NCBI GenBank assembly: GCA_015680685.1
Contig: MNCI01027451.1
Coordinates: 76,923 to 140,922 of the forward strand
From: Gnetum montanum
Taxonomy: Eukaryota > Streptophyta > Gnetopsida > Gnetales > Gnetaceae
Length of the DNA: 64,000 nt
Direction: 5' to 3'
Below are positions 46,601 through 55,590 of this stretch, piece after piece. The position numbers were made by a program, and so were the translations under genes. Within the stretch, counting starts at the first letter, position 1. Each line of letters opens with the position of its first letter. The notes under the pieces are model-generated. The model was not told the origin of the DNA. It saw nothing but the letters and a program-made list of their open reading frames with translations, and did no database searches.

Positions 46601-49600
46601 TTGGGATGGACCCAACAATTTTCAGTTTGATGGTTTGCCCTTTCCATAAACCATGTAGTGGGCACTAGAGGATTGACCCACATGGGGTTTATCAAATGGA
46701 ACATTTTCATACTCAACAAACACTTTTTCTTCACCTGATGGAAGGTCCAGAATAACCTCCTACATGAGGTCCCTAGAGGATAGCAACCACCATACATAGA
46801 ATTGAGCAAACCCATTCTTTCCTGCCATTTGGTGAATTTATCGAAGTGATAGATTCCCTGAAAAAAGCTGTGAGGGTTTTTAGGAATTTAGAAGTGTGCA
46901 ACTCTCATGGGATACTTGAAACACTGAGAGAAAAGATTTGTGTCTCTATGTGCCCTCGGGTGCTAGTGGGTAAGAACTAGACCCCTAACACAAAAGAACT
47001 AGGGACCCCCCAATAGCACCTTATCACGATCGTTGACAGATTGAAAGACAAACAACAGTAGGTCGCTCGACAAACTGTGAACCCGAACATCACACAAAGC
47101 CCAAGTCATTGCCATCCATTTCTTAATCAGTTCCATTTTGGGTCTGGCTCTGGCAGAGACAAATTTTCCTACCAAGCTCAACTGCATCATATGCAACCCC
47201 TTGTTCGGCGGACATTGGACCTGTAGCGTCATGGTTCCCTGCCCATGAGTGCATGTGTCTATACCTCCATCTTCAGGGTGCCAGTTGACTATGTTGTGGT
47301 GTTGACCCTTGGCTCCTGTGACACCTCCCGTGTGTTTGGATACCTCGTCATTGCCCACAGGGCAGTTGTGGCCCTTGGTATCAGCCCCTCCACTAGCATC
47401 CCCCCTTCTCTTATCATTTGAAACTCTCGCTCCCACTCCCGCACTCTCACCCATCCCAATGTTAATCTCCTTGATCAAGAGGTATCAATGAACACATTCT
47501 TTAGTCAATTCTAGAATGTTGGGTTTTCCTGGGAATGCCCAAATCAGAATAAGAATCAAGTTTTTAGAAAATGCATCATATCAATATTTTATCCAGGATT
47601 ATTTACATAAAAACCATCATTAGAGACTTTTAGGGGAAATAAGCATAATTTGAGTAAGTATACACTTAAAGTCTGAATAAGAAGGGAGAAACGAATATAA
47701 TCCCTTAGAAACCTGACTTACTACTTGATCAAATGTTCCTAATATTGAACTTTACAATTGTTTAAAGAGTTTTCTTACAAAATTTTGCATTCATTCCTGA
47801 AGTACGTTATACAAATTTTCAGTTGTAGATAAGTTATATTGTTTGACTAGTAATAATTTTTAAAAATAACTTAAACAGGTTGATGTTTAACGAAAATTAT
47901 TCTTTGCATTTTATTTTTAGAGAACTTCGGGAATGTATTCAAACATTAGCTGGTATGGTTACAGTCTATCTCAATACACTGGTGAGAGGGCTTTCTGTTT
48001 ACTAATAATGTTTCAAACAGTGTTTTGTTATAATGAAATGATTTTACAATACTCGAGTGTTATTTAAGAGTGTTGTGAAAACACCATATTGCTTACAAAT
48101 GTGTTTATTGTACTGTTATGCCATGCTAATCTTCTTCCTTTGACAGGATCATATTTTACTTATAATTTTGGTGCTTTGCAAGTGCAATACATATAGTTTT
48201 TTCTTTCTTTTTAAATAATGCAGGCTCTTCTGCTTTTATTCCTGCTTTTCTCAAGCTGGGTTGGATATGTAATGTTTGAAGACACCACTCAAGGAAAAGA
48301 GATTTTTACATCTTACGGATCAACGTTATATCAGATGTTTGTGCTTTTCACTACATCAAACAATCCAGATGTCTGGATTCCAGCATACAAGTAATGATTT
48401 GATATTTATGTGTATTGGTTCTAGACATTTTTTGAATTTCAATTTTAAAATTTATAATCTTTTTTTATTGTCTGCCATGAAGAAATCAATCATGCTTTGG
48501 TCATGAAATATATTAATAGGAGGTGGATATTTGGGAAGATAATAACTTTAGGCTTACTATTCATTCGACTTGCTATACTTGTTTCCCAAGTAATTTGTGT
48601 GTTATACTGAAGAACATGGATCATATATCCTAAAGGCAATCATAAAACTAAAGTTTGTACTTGTCTGGAAACATTAATCACCTCAGAAGACTAATGTGCT
48701 TCTAGTAGTTCTGGAAAGGAGATATTAAAAGTGGTTGTTGGCTTGCTGTTGCAGTGCTTCTCTTTAGGATTCAAAGCAAGACATTGGTATTTTCTCTTTG
48801 ATTTGGTATTTTGCATTATGTTAATTGCCTGAAAGTAGTTAAGTTCCATCCAAGTTTAATGAAACATAACATGCAATCCTCTGTATTAGCAATGCATAGA
48901 TATGAGCTCATTCATGTCAACTATTTGTATATTATTTTAGTCAGGACTATCTGTGTACATATTCACCCAAAATTTAAATGTAATGTCGATTCCTAGGGAG
49001 CAAGATCTAACGCCCAATGCCCCATAACATTGCCCAAAAATGCAAGGATAAATTTTCCATCAATTAGGCAATCAAACAAATTCGACTTGCAATTTGTCCA
49101 GTATTGAGTAATCATTTCAGCTCAAGAATAAAACAAAAACATAGAAATTGTTTTGTGCAAGAAGAGAATGCTAATATGACGATTGGCATTGTTAAAAAAA
49201 TCACTATGCATTTGAAGTGCCAAAACATGTGTAAACTGAAGTAAAATCTAATTAGATTCATAGCCTTACAGTATAACAAGAAGTAAACGAACCCCTTCAC
49301 CCTTACAATATGCATGTAGCGTATCCATAGCGATGATGAATAAGTAAGGAGAAAGGAGGTCCCCTTGTCTTAGCCCCCGTTAGGGGGAGGAAAACCCCAC
49401 AGACAACGACCAATGTCAAAAGAATAGGTCCCCAAGGCCTGTATTTGGATGCAAAGGTTGAACTTGGGTTCAAACCCTTTCTGTGCCATAATGGCAGCCA
49501 GGGCATCCCAACTGATGGTATCGTACACTTTCTAAATGTCCAATTTGATACACATACCCAGGTATCCAGTTTGATGAATCAAGTTCATAACCTCCTGAAG

Positions 49601-52600
49601 CAGAATAACCTGATCATGAAGATATCTCCCCTTGACGAAACCATCATGGTTGTTCCCGACCAAGTGTGTTATCATTGGGGCAAGGCATTGCACCCATGCT
49701 AGATCTAAATTGAAACTTGAAGGGAAAGCACTTATGTAAATCCAGAAGGTCGCATAAGCTTGGTTGTGGTTCCTCTCCTATTCGGCAGGGTTTCCCTCTT
49801 TGGCTTTATCTTCCACATATTGGTGAAGCAAATGATGATTTCTTATGGAGGGGTTGCCAAGTATTTATACTAGCAAGGGCATGCTAGGGTCAAGCTAATA
49901 GGTGATTACTAATGGGTGACTAAAACTCAAAGGAAAAAAAAAATATATAATCCAAATCTAAAATTAAAATATAATAATAATTTTGAAAGGGTTTATTCCC
50001 AATGTTTGTTCCCCAAGGTACTACTAGGTACTCATTGTAAGCTAGACTAACTCCAAGTATTGCTCAAAGTGCAAACCCAAATATAACTAAGGGGGTACTA
50101 CCCCATACTACCACTTTAGGAAATAAAATACAAAAATATATTTATTAATTATCAAACAATCACAAAAGCATGTCACACATACAATAACCAAAGCATACCA
50201 TATACTTGATGTAGAACCCCATACGCCAATGACCCATCTAGTACTGGATTCCTAGTCTCTCAAAATTCCAACAAAGAGGTTGCTGCACATATGCTTGAAA
50301 TAAAATAAAATTGAAATACCAAATACACCTTATAATGGTAATTACAAGGCACCTAGCTCAGCTATGTAAATAAGCCCTAAACATATCCAAGCAAAGGGTA
50401 CAATCACAAAGCAAAGCGTAGACAGATAACACATCAAAGGTTCAAATCAAAGGACATACAAATTGTGAAGGGGTATCTAGAATAGTGGTGTTACAACACT
50501 TCTCCTCTCTTCCACTTCATCCCTCATCAAACTAGCATGGTCTCCCTAGAAAGATAAAAATAAGAGAAAACCATGACTACTTATAGGATGAAGAGGACTC
50601 CAAGGCTTGGGCAAACATTTGTGCACAACAGTTTATGCAATTGGCAGGGACTAGACATCACATCCCCCAAAAATCTCTCTCTCTCTTCTTTTTTTAATTC
50701 ATGACATGATTATTACTTGACTTGACAAACAAAGTCATGAATTCATGTGTGAGAGTGACAACATCAAAGGGAGCCTCAAGTTTCTATTAAATGAATAATT
50801 GCCATTTTTTATCAATTAATATGAAGTAGACAATATATAGATTAAAAATAGATGTCATTATGAGCATGTTCAAAAAGCAACATCAGTCACACCATCATCT
50901 GTTTATGTTTTTGGAGGAAAGGGTTAGGGCTATATTATAATACAAAATGTACATCAAAAGAAAGCAGGGAGAGAGGTCTCCCCCATTGCCAAATAAGCAT
51001 CAGAACAAAGGGAACAGACAGTTCCAAACTCAAAAATACAAAAAGTGGCCCCAACATAAAGAATTGATAAAGGCAATTAGGAGTTAAAGAGCCTAGAATA
51101 TGCCCATGATAGCCCAAGAACCCTAGAACATCAGAGTCTGTCGACAGATACCACAACCCATTAAGGAAAAGGGAGATTGTCACACCCACAGACAAGCCTT
51201 TGTTGCTTGTGGATTTCATCTACAATTCCCTGTTCTTTTACAGAATTTATGAAATTCGCATGTTGAAAGGCTTGATACTGTTCCTCTTGTCGTTTTCATT
51301 GCTTGGGACTTTGTTGCCGCAGCTTGTCCAGTTGTAGGGATAGGGACATTCTTCTAACGTAAGAATGCAATGCTTCTTAGAGGGTTCATTGCCAATGCCC
51401 AGATAAGGGCACTTTCCTACTACAAATTATGCGTGGCTATTGGATTCATAGTGTTCTAGGAAGTGCAGCCTCATTTCCTGTTGCTCTTGATCAACTTGCT
51501 TCTTGCTGTGGTTCTCCCCCAATCCCCTTTGGCATCCTTCTTGGGCCTTCTGTTGTAATTCCTTCTTGATGTTCACATGGAGTTCTTTTTTCAATTTGGC
51601 ATGCAACACATATTCTTCGATTAATCTTTTTGTTTGGGCCTCAACTTTTTCGTCTTTTTTGCTGCACCTCCCATTGGAGGCAACCTCCATGTCTTCTTTT
51701 TGCATCAATCAGCTGTGCCTGAAATTTTGCTTCTAACTTGACTCTCAATTGAGTTCTGATGGCCTCAATTGAGCTGCAATTTCATTATCCTAGAAGGCAC
51801 TTCGGTTTTGGTCATCTGGCCCAGAATGAGCCTTCGAAACCTGGATGATATTGGATGAGGAGCGAACCTCTGGGGAGTGTGCAGGGGCAACGGTTGATGT
51901 CTGTGAGCCTCTTCCAAGAGCATCAGAACATCACGTTCTTACTTCCTTTTGTCATTGAATTTTCACTTAACCATCCTCATCCGTCAATAAAAATATATAT
52001 ATTTATCTTGAAATAATAAATAATTAGAAAGAAATTATGAATAAATTGTAAATTTTCTTAAATATCTCAATCAAAATTTTAGAGAAGCATTAATCACACC
52101 CCCAAATATATCTAAGCTTTACAATAAGTTCAAGTCTAAGTATTTAATGTGTAAAGTTCAAGTCTAAGTATTTAATAGAGTATGAAGGCTACATGTACAA
52201 ATGTGGGGCATTACAAAATTACTGATACTGATATTTTATTATGTCTGTGTAGACCCAAAGGATTTGTTAGATAAATGAACTTGTGTAAAATACACTAGTA
52301 GCAATAAATCCTGAGTACAATAAATGTGTCCAATATTCATGTAACTTGAACATGTCTTCTATATAATTTCCTATAATGAACTTTGGTAGCTTGAATAGCT
52401 CATACAAATATTGATTAATGATTTTCCATTTTCTTTTGAAGAAATCTATTCTACAACATTCTCATAATACATGTTGTTGATCTTGTACCACTTGCAATAA
52501 GCACAATCGACATATTCTATTTTCATGTTGCTCATTGTTCCATTTTCCAGTTTCCACTTGGAGATGGTGTGATCCTATTCTTAGTATATTAATTAGTGCT

Positions 52601-54811
52601 CTCATGGATATTGAAGTTATTGTATGTAGATATTCTATTTCATCATATCTGCGTCTAATATTTTGCCAGTAACAGAGGGAGGAAAGATCCCATGGTAATG
52701 GGGAAGAAACCCTAAACCACTTCAAGCAACAACAGAGGTTGCAACCAAAGCAAATACAGAAGGTGATAGAGGGTCTTTTTGTGTAGGCACCTGGATGACT
52801 TGAAGAGATTTGATGTTCAACTTTCCATCAACACCTGAAACCGCATGGATTGGGGAATGAACAAAATGATATGTCTGAATCAATCATTGAAGCCAAGACA
52901 CGCAAGGGTGAAATGCAAAGTCCTCCTTTTGACTTTGTTATATGCCTTTGCCAAATCTAGTTTGAGGAAACAAATGTTGAAGCCTAGTGAATCACTTCAT
53001 GTGCTAACACAGCATTATTTATTATGGAACAACCAAGGGTGAAGCTAGCTCATCCTCCTCAAGAACCTTAGAGAGAAGCAACTGGAGATGAAGGAGAATG
53101 AACTTAGAGGATCTTTTATATCCTATTGGACAAACAGATAAGGCGATAGTCTGTTGGCGTAAGAGGTTGGTCCATTTTAGGCAAGAGGACAGGTTGAGTG
53201 TTGTTCCAGGCTTTCGGAAGATTCCATGTCAGAATCTAGACATCAAGATTAAGAAATTCAAAATTCCACTTATCAGGGTATGGTGATTTGCTAGATGGGG
53301 AAGATTGAACCAGCTTTCAAATTTCTCCTTAAGAGAGGGGTGTCTGTAGCCAGGTGGCACATATTCCATTAGCTGAGGAAACTTAGAAAACAGAATACAC
53401 CAAAATTAGACATAGCATTTCACATGTTCATAATTTTAAGCATCACAATTATGATATACCTAATACTCCTGATTCATGGGTCACGTTTCTTCAACTTGAG
53501 GCATACGTCAAGTTCCTTAGCAGTGTATATATCGTTCTTAATATTTTAAAATCATTAATGGTATTTTTCTTATCAGAAAACATGTCTGTTTAAGCCCTTG
53601 AGGTATGGTGTAAAGCATCGTTTTTTTTAGAGGCCTGATCACTCAAATAAAATAGCAAATATTTGCATATCCATATTTTTTCAACTATTTCAACAAGTGT
53701 CATCATCATCATCAACATCATCCTAGCCTTGTTCCAACTAACTATTGTAACAAGCATATTTAGGCATATTTTTTAGCAAGCATTTAATATTTAAAAGAAG
53801 TCTGAAAATAGAATACTTGGAATTATAACTAAAAGTAAACCCAATATAAAAATTTATTAATGTTGCAACCAATCAGTTATATCAAAATCCAAATGTCAGT
53901 ACTAAACCATAAGCAACCTCACAACAAAGTGCACACATAAACACTAAAATAATCATCAAGACCAAAATTTAAAAATTGGTTGTTCGTTACATTATATCAT
54001 CGAATAGTTCATATGCATAATATAAACTTGATGCCCTTCATGTTTGTGTAAATGTTTTTTTTTTTAAATAAAAAATGAAATCAATATAGGAGCATGTGTT
54101 ATGAAACGTATAGGTAAAAGCTTGTTTCATGGTAAATTAAGTTAAATATCACTTGAGTGAAAAAAACGTTTTTGTGTTGTAGCTAGCAAATAAAAGCATG
54201 AAGAGGACAACATATGATTTCTGAATTTTTTAAAAACACTTTAAAAATCCTTTAACATTGTTTGATTTCTTTATAAAAATGAGCATTCTGCACACTCCCT
54301 CCCCATGGACAGTAACAGTGAAGAAGATGTTGATTGTATCAATTTTACCAAACTGAAGTTGGTTATGACATGAAGTCTGTGATGCAGGGCTTCTCGCGTG
54401 TCATGTCTGTTTTTTGTAATATACATTCTGTTTGGTGTATATTTCATTACAAACCTTATCCTTGCTGTTGTATATGACAGTTTCAAACAACAGGTAATGA
54501 TTTTCTTGAAAGTACTTTCCATTTTGCTTCGTCAAAATTGTGCATTGTAAGTTATATTGATCTAAAGTTTTTTGCAGCTTGCTAATACGGTAGCCAAAAA
54601 AGATGCTTTGAAAGAAGCTATGTTGTCGAGAGCATTTGATTATATTGATCAAGAGGTAAGCTGTGCTTCGTTGCAATCAGACTTTCATGGTATTGAAGAG
54701 TCAAATGCAGGTTTGCCTTATTGTGTACTTTCTGCTTATTTCTGCTCAGAAATGTGGCTTTTTGAGCAAAAATCAATGCAATAGGCTCTTGCATGAGTTG
54801 ACCAAGTACAG
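28540..54811 (+). CDS. TPC1: two-pore channel 1 (vacuolar cation channel), exons 1-10 of a gene continuing past the window
   Basis: Ten exons (28540-28674, 29577-29720, 30058-30165, 31057-31152, 40757-40887, 47921-47981, 48224-48390, 54388-54493, 54578-54655, 54750-54811) join in frame at GT/AG sites into 362 codons plus two bases. The product closely follows Arabidopsis TPC1 from the N-terminus through domain I. TPC1 is the tonoplast slow-vacuolar channel, a voltage- and calcium-gated cation channel made of two six-helix domains joined by an EF-hand linker; it works as a dimer. Seen here: residues 2-6 EESLL (acidic dileucine at the place used for vacuolar delivery), S1 in exon 2, S2 in exon 4, S3-S4 in exon 5 ([11 protein letters not shown]), S5 and filter I (TTSNNPDVW) in exon 7, S6 in exon 8, EF-hand start in exons 9-10. 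Start ATG chosen by homology. Introns 4, 5, 7 and 10 are swollen by retrotransposons. Domain II is not in the window. Confidence 0.95.
29577..29720 (+). CDS. TPC1: TPC1 exon 2 (residues 46-93), S1
   Basis: Acceptor TTTGCAG, begins [13 protein letters not shown] and ends LLLLNFLE at donor GTTAGC; phase 0 at both ends. Holds the first membrane helix ([16 protein letters not shown]). Confidence 0.95.
30058..30165 (+). CDS. TPC1: TPC1 exon 3 (residues 94-129), S1-S2 loop
   Basis: Acceptor CTGACAG, reads [20 protein letters not shown] then [16 protein letters not shown], donor GTTAGT; phase 0. [10 protein letters not shown] and the pair of Cys are conserved with Arabidopsis TPC1. Confidence 0.95.
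31057..31152 (+). CDS. TPC1: TPC1 exon 4 (residues 130-161), S2
   Basis: Acceptor CCTTACAG, reads [20 protein letters not shown] then [12 protein letters not shown], donor GTATGT; phase 0. A second AG (CATGACAG, ending at 31028) lies 28 bp upstream and would shift the frame; HTFFPISY fixes the downstream one. Confidence 0.93.
31153..32112. other. left part of TPC1 intron 4
   Basis: No gene. AT-rich; contains AAAAAAAAAA at about 31441 and a T8 run at about 31906. It may include the 3' untranslated end of the LINE to its right, but the usual poly(A) edge was not located. Confidence 0.4.
32113..32961 (-). pseudogene. LINE ORF2 C-terminal tail: disordered linker, coiled coil, repeat
   Basis: Minus-strand 32431-32961 starts Gly/Pro-rich and then becomes a long Glu/Arg/Gln/Ala helix ([35 protein letters not shown]), almost certainly coiled coil. 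32113-32394 continues in another frame with [14 protein letters not shown] and two copies of MQGLQQAA, encoded by a 24-bp tandem repeat (32197-32244), then [17 protein letters not shown]. Homologous tails occur at 57420-57860 (+), 60437-60830 (-), 51427-51708 (-) and about 42000-42300 (-). Frame changes at G runs near 32900 could be sequencing or real indels. One N at 32131. Confidence 0.65.
32945..35183 (-). CDS. LINE ORF2: reverse transcriptase, zf-RVT zinc finger and extra C-terminal domain
   Basis: The open frame runs without a stop for 841 codons (32658-35183); its real part ends near 32950, the rest being off-frame. Order: [63 protein letters not shown] and the catalytic [10 protein letters not shown] of the reverse transcriptase; a thumb; the zinc finger [20 protein letters not shown]; then at about residues 540-730 an extra domain with [56 protein letters not shown] and [11 protein letters not shown]. 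The enzyme copies LINE RNA at a nicked target. Most plant LINE ORF2s end at the zinc finger or carry RNase H; neither fits here. Antisense to TPC1 in intron 4. The frame looks intact and young, though the endonuclease is split. Confidence 0.85.
35184..36243 (-). pseudogene. LINE endonuclease C-terminus and linker to reverse transcriptase
   Basis: From 36243 downward on the minus strand: [43 protein letters not shown] and [12 protein letters not shown], the final blocks of an apurinic-type endonuclease (SDH is the catalytic His motif). A Glu/Arg/Gln-rich linker ([20 protein letters not shown]) follows, then [20 protein letters not shown] with [13 protein letters not shown], the entry to reverse transcriptase. 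Frame shifts near 35580 and 35220. A 16-base G run lies at about 36198. Confidence 0.8.
36290..37360 (+). pseudogene. LINE ORF1: DUF4283-type RNA-binding protein with zinc knuckle (inverted segment)
   Basis: On the plus strand. 36290-36584 encodes Glu/Gln/Thr-rich repeats ([20 protein letters not shown]). 36638-37360 encodes the DUF4283-type core: [60 protein letters not shown] and FARFCVWRP, then [14 protein letters not shown], a perfect CX2CX4HX4C knuckle. ORF1 proteins of this type bind LINE RNA and form the ribonucleoprotein. Homologous to 46186-47478. Orientation is opposite to the ORF2 part on its left, the sign of inversion. Confidence 0.82.
37388..37827. other. assembly gap (440 N)
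   Basis: Undetermined bases within the C-terminal half of the inverted LINE ORF1. Frames reported across it mean nothing. Confidence 1.
37828..38395 (+). pseudogene. LINE ORF1 end and ORF2 endonuclease N-terminus (inverted segment)
   Basis: 37828-38040 is the end of ORF1 after the gap. ORF2 starts at ATG 38015: [20 protein letters not shown], with the Asn of the LSWNCRG motif, then VCL, a TAG, ETKL (the Glu motif), WLTNFYGAQ, and ends in HRSWIL at about 38385. The first TAG (38117) is one C-to-T change from CAG. ORF2 overlaps the end of ORF1 by 26 bases in another frame. Confidence 0.8.
38396..38784 (-). mobile_element. 5' internal start of a minus-strand Copia element, with primer site
   Basis: CTTTGATACCA at 38771-38781 is the complement of a tRNA-Met(i)-type primer-binding site (TGGTATCAAAG on the minus strand), the usual Copia primer. 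The 370 bases to its left are leader or early gag, with no clear domain, cut by the LINE edge at about 38395. Confidence 0.6.
38785..39303 (-). mobile_element. Copia 5' LTR, minus strand
   Basis: About 519 bp, starting TGTTGG and ending CTAACA, inverted ends normal for plant Copia LTRs, separated by 3 bases from the primer site at 38771-38781. It lies in TPC1 intron 4. Confidence 0.7.
39304..40756. other. right part of TPC1 intron 4
   Basis: 39305-39550 on the minus strand has a 64-codon frame ([20 protein letters not shown]) of unknown nature, possibly a Copia remnant. 39700-40756 is AT-rich with no supported gene; the last 80 bases lead into the exon 5 acceptor. Confidence 0.45.
40757..40887 (+). 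CDS. TPC1: TPC1 exon 5 (residues 162-205), S3-S4
   Basis: Acceptor TGTGCAG; reads [19 protein letters not shown] for S3, then [17 protein letters not shown] for S4, ending in the first two bases of an Arg codon at donor GTAACT. Follows a 9.6-kb intron that contains LINE and Copia sequence. Confidence 0.95.
40909..41218 (-). mobile_element. short 5'-truncated LINE copy with exact 17-bp target-site duplication
   Basis: ACTTTTGATTGTAATTT occurs at 40909-40925 and at 41202-41218. Between them 40926-41201 is only a LINE 3' end on the minus strand: its last bases match the 3' end of the LINE at 58240-58308 (GCTGTTTT, GGAATTTT/AGAATTTG, CCTGACCTTTTYCC and an A tail). It sits 21 bp after the exon 5 splice donor. 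Confidence 0.92.
41519..42300 (-). pseudogene. LINE ORF2 coiled-coil tail
   Basis: From about 42300 downward the minus strand reads a Glu/Lys/Gln-rich helix ([37 protein letters not shown]), the same place and type as the coiled coil of the intron 4 copy. 41519-42022 in another frame carries the tail, with a Leu/Ser-rich end of unknown nature. Confidence 0.55.
42600..43110 (-). pseudogene. LINE extra C-terminal domain, second copy
   Basis: In one minus frame: [47 protein letters not shown], then further on [14 protein letters not shown]. These align with [45 protein letters not shown] of the intron 4 copy. Two stops within. It directly follows the zinc-finger region, as there. Confidence 0.72.
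43377..44761 (-). pseudogene. LINE reverse transcriptase and thumb
   Basis: 43925-44761 is open for 278 codons: [71 protein letters not shown], then [11 protein letters not shown] where YADD is expected. 43377-43850 continues with the thumb ([32 protein letters not shown]). The 45 to 50% identity I see with the intron 4 copy by eye suggests an older subfamily. Confidence 0.88.
44762..46135 (-). pseudogene. LINE endonuclease and linker
   Basis: Minus strand from about 46135: start like [12 protein letters not shown], then [41 protein letters not shown]; 45600-45800 holds [18 protein letters not shown] (catalytic DFN) and [19 protein letters not shown]. 44762-45600 has the linker and the pre-reverse-transcriptase block, broken by stops. 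Confidence 0.8.
46186..47478 (-). pseudogene. LINE ORF1 (DUF4283-type)
   Basis: 46999-47478 starts [20 protein letters not shown], with the core [20 protein letters not shown] and VRHSLSS-type block [17 protein letters not shown], aligned with the ORF1 core at 36720-36900. 46549-46815 and 46186-46536 continue with Lys/Ser/Pro-rich sequence in other frames. The start lies only 12 bases inside the target-site duplication, so little or no 5' UTR is present. Confidence 0.75.
47500..47920. other. remaining intron 5 sequence
   Basis: AT-rich, no feature other than the polypyrimidine stretch and acceptor of exon 6. Confidence 0.6.
47921..47981 (+). CDS. TPC1: TPC1 exon 6 (residues 205-225), S4-S5 linker
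   Basis: Acceptor ATTTTTAG; its first base completes Arg205, then [20 protein letters not shown], donor GTGAGA, phase 0. It follows a 7-kb intron, about 6.5 kb of which is LINE. Confidence 0.94.
48224..48390 (+). CDS. TPC1: TPC1 exon 7 (residues 226-281), S5 and pore I
   Basis: Acceptor AATGCAG; reads [55 protein letters not shown] and two bases of Lys. FED matches the luminal acidic pair that helps sense vacuolar calcium in the Arabidopsis channel, and TSN is the domain I filter. Donor GTAATG. Confidence 0.96.
48391..49309. other. left part of TPC1 intron 7
   Basis: No gene seen on either strand; AT-rich with short frames only. Confidence 0.5.
49310..49690 (-). pseudogene. LINE reverse transcriptase fragment
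   Basis: The minus strand reads [73 protein letters not shown] and ends in GTS with a frame change, matching the fingers-palm part of the other LINEs. Both ends are missing; no target-site duplication recognised. Confidence 0.8.
49691..50209. other. unassigned stretch in intron 7
   Basis: AT-rich; no supported gene. It could be part of the LTR-like repeat to its right. Confidence 0.4.
50210..52215 (+). mobile_element. solo-LTR-like repeat, copy 1, split by a LINE
   Basis: Left part 50210-50910 and right part about 51960-52215 match the two arms of the repeat at 58940-63592. Shared marks: AAATAAAATAAAATTGAAATACC-type block; CTAGCATRGTCTC; a TATA-like block before GGATGRAGA and GCTTGGGYAAA; CTTGTGCACAA; AAAATAGATGTCAT; and the end ACATGTACAAATRTGGGGCA followed by TTACA. 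The end GGGGCATTACA and a possible start TGTAGAACCCC (50210) are nearly inverted. No internal region adjoins, so a solo LTR is likely. The start is uncertain. Confidence 0.55.
50911..51959 (-). pseudogene. LINE 3' end with coiled-coil tail inside LTR copy 1
   Basis: The left edge shows a LINE-type 3' end on the minus strand (TTTTTGGAGGAAAGGGTT on +). 51427-51708 is the coiled coil ([38 protein letters not shown]). 5'-truncated before the reverse transcriptase. Exact limits and target-site duplication not resolved. Confidence 0.6.
52440..53340 (-). pseudogene. fragment of a different LINE reverse transcriptase
   Basis: Minus-strand pieces: an entry with [12 protein letters not shown] (about 53200), [20 protein letters not shown] at about 52960, and [20 protein letters not shown] with NRICRLC near 52500, the last resembling the region before the zinc finger of LINE ORF2. 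Frames are broken. Sequence differs from the main LINE group here. Confidence 0.5.
53341..54387. other. right part of TPC1 intron 7
   Basis: AT-rich, no gene; contains ATCATCATCATCAACATCATC at about 53701 as a small trinucleotide run, and the exon 8 acceptor at its right end. Confidence 0.5.
54388..54493 (+). CDS. TPC1: TPC1 exon 8 (residues 281-316), S6 of domain I
   Basis: Acceptor GATGCAG; first base completes Lys281, then [19 protein letters not shown] and [16 protein letters not shown], donor GTAATG. The [11 protein letters not shown] block is the pore-lining helix end conserved in plant TPC1. Confidence 0.96.
54578..54655 (+). CDS. TPC1: TPC1 exon 9 (residues 317-342), helix into EF-hand 1
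   Basis: Acceptor TTTTGCAG; reads [20 protein letters not shown] then DYIDQE, donor GTAAGC. The long helix continuing S6 ends in the first residues of the EF-hand 1 loop. Confidence 0.94.
54750..54811 (+). CDS. TPC1: TPC1 exon 10 (residues 343-363), EF-hand 1 loop and exit helix
   Basis: Acceptor TCTGCTCAG; reads [20 protein letters not shown] plus two bases of Arg, donor GTATGT. It lines up with the KNGEIDKNQC region of Arabidopsis TPC1. The exon is short and is not apparent as an open frame from an ATG. No exon 11 was found before 64000. Confidence 0.88.
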
Positions 54812-54899
54812 GTATGTATAGAATATTGATATTGTTATAAATTCAAATAAGCAATTTTGTTTGTAAAATTTTATTTTCTTTTCTTTTAAAAGCACAAGA

Positions 54900-55590
54900 A
54901 ACATTTCATTAGTGAAGTTGTAAAGGATCCTTGATTATATTCCTTGGTTGATATGCCCAAGGTCCCAACTTCTAGTGTTATTATCACTTGTTTGATATCT
55001 AACGTCTTAAAAGGTTTCAATGGCTGAAAGATAGAGATAGAAACACTAGATTCTGCTTCGCGTAGGCAAAAGCTAGGCATGAGTCCAAAAGAATCCACCA
55101 CGTGGTCCACCAGGGCAAAAATATCACATAAACATCTGAAATTGCTCAGGTACTGCAAGAGTATTGGGCTGACATTTGGGGACATAGGGACACTCTTCCC
55201 ATTTCTTCCCCAATCTGGCCGGTGGTGGGAGAAGAAGAGAACAAAAAATTGTTGATCCCTTTTACCTTGGTTGAGCTGGAATGGGCCTTGGCTTTTCTGA
55301 AGAATGCTAGTGCCTTGGGTCTTGATGGATGGCCCATTGAATTCCTTAAGGAATACATGGATATCCTGGGCAGCAATATCCTCAACACTTTCAATTTGAT
55401 GCTCTAGTGGTGGCAGGTGACACTTGAGATCAATTGCTTCCCAAATTCTTCTTGTGTCGAAGGTCGTCAACCCCATAGAGCTGTCCTAGTTTAGGACTAG
55501 GGTTTGTAACACATTGCTCCATCATTTCACCAAGATGTTGATCCGGTGGTTGGCGTTGCTAATGCTGGTCCTTGTAGGACCCCTAATAAC
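54900..55590 (+). pseudogene. LINE fragment (endonuclease end to reverse transcriptase entry), plus strand
   Basis: At about 55150-55410 the + strand reads an EYWADIWGHRDTLPISSP block, then EEENKKLLIPFTLVELEWAL, AFLKNASALGLDGWPIEFLK and DILGSNILNTFNLML, the segment that precedes reverse transcriptase in the intron 4 LINE ([40 protein letters not shown]). Same strand as TPC1, in intron 10. Confidence 0.75.

Larger units (their letters stand above)
41299..47499 (-). mobile_element. near full-length LINE in TPC1 intron 5
   Basis: GAACACATTC at 41299-41308 and 47490-47499 flanks a 6.18-kb LINE whose poly(A) is the T10 run at 41310-41319. It contains ORF1, endonuclease, reverse transcriptase, zinc finger, the extra C-terminal domain and coiled coil in the normal order, all on the minus strand. 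Coding frames are broken by scattered stops, so it is older than the GC-rich copy in intron 4. Without this LINE and the one at 40926, intron 5 would be about 0.55 kb. Confidence 0.9.
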
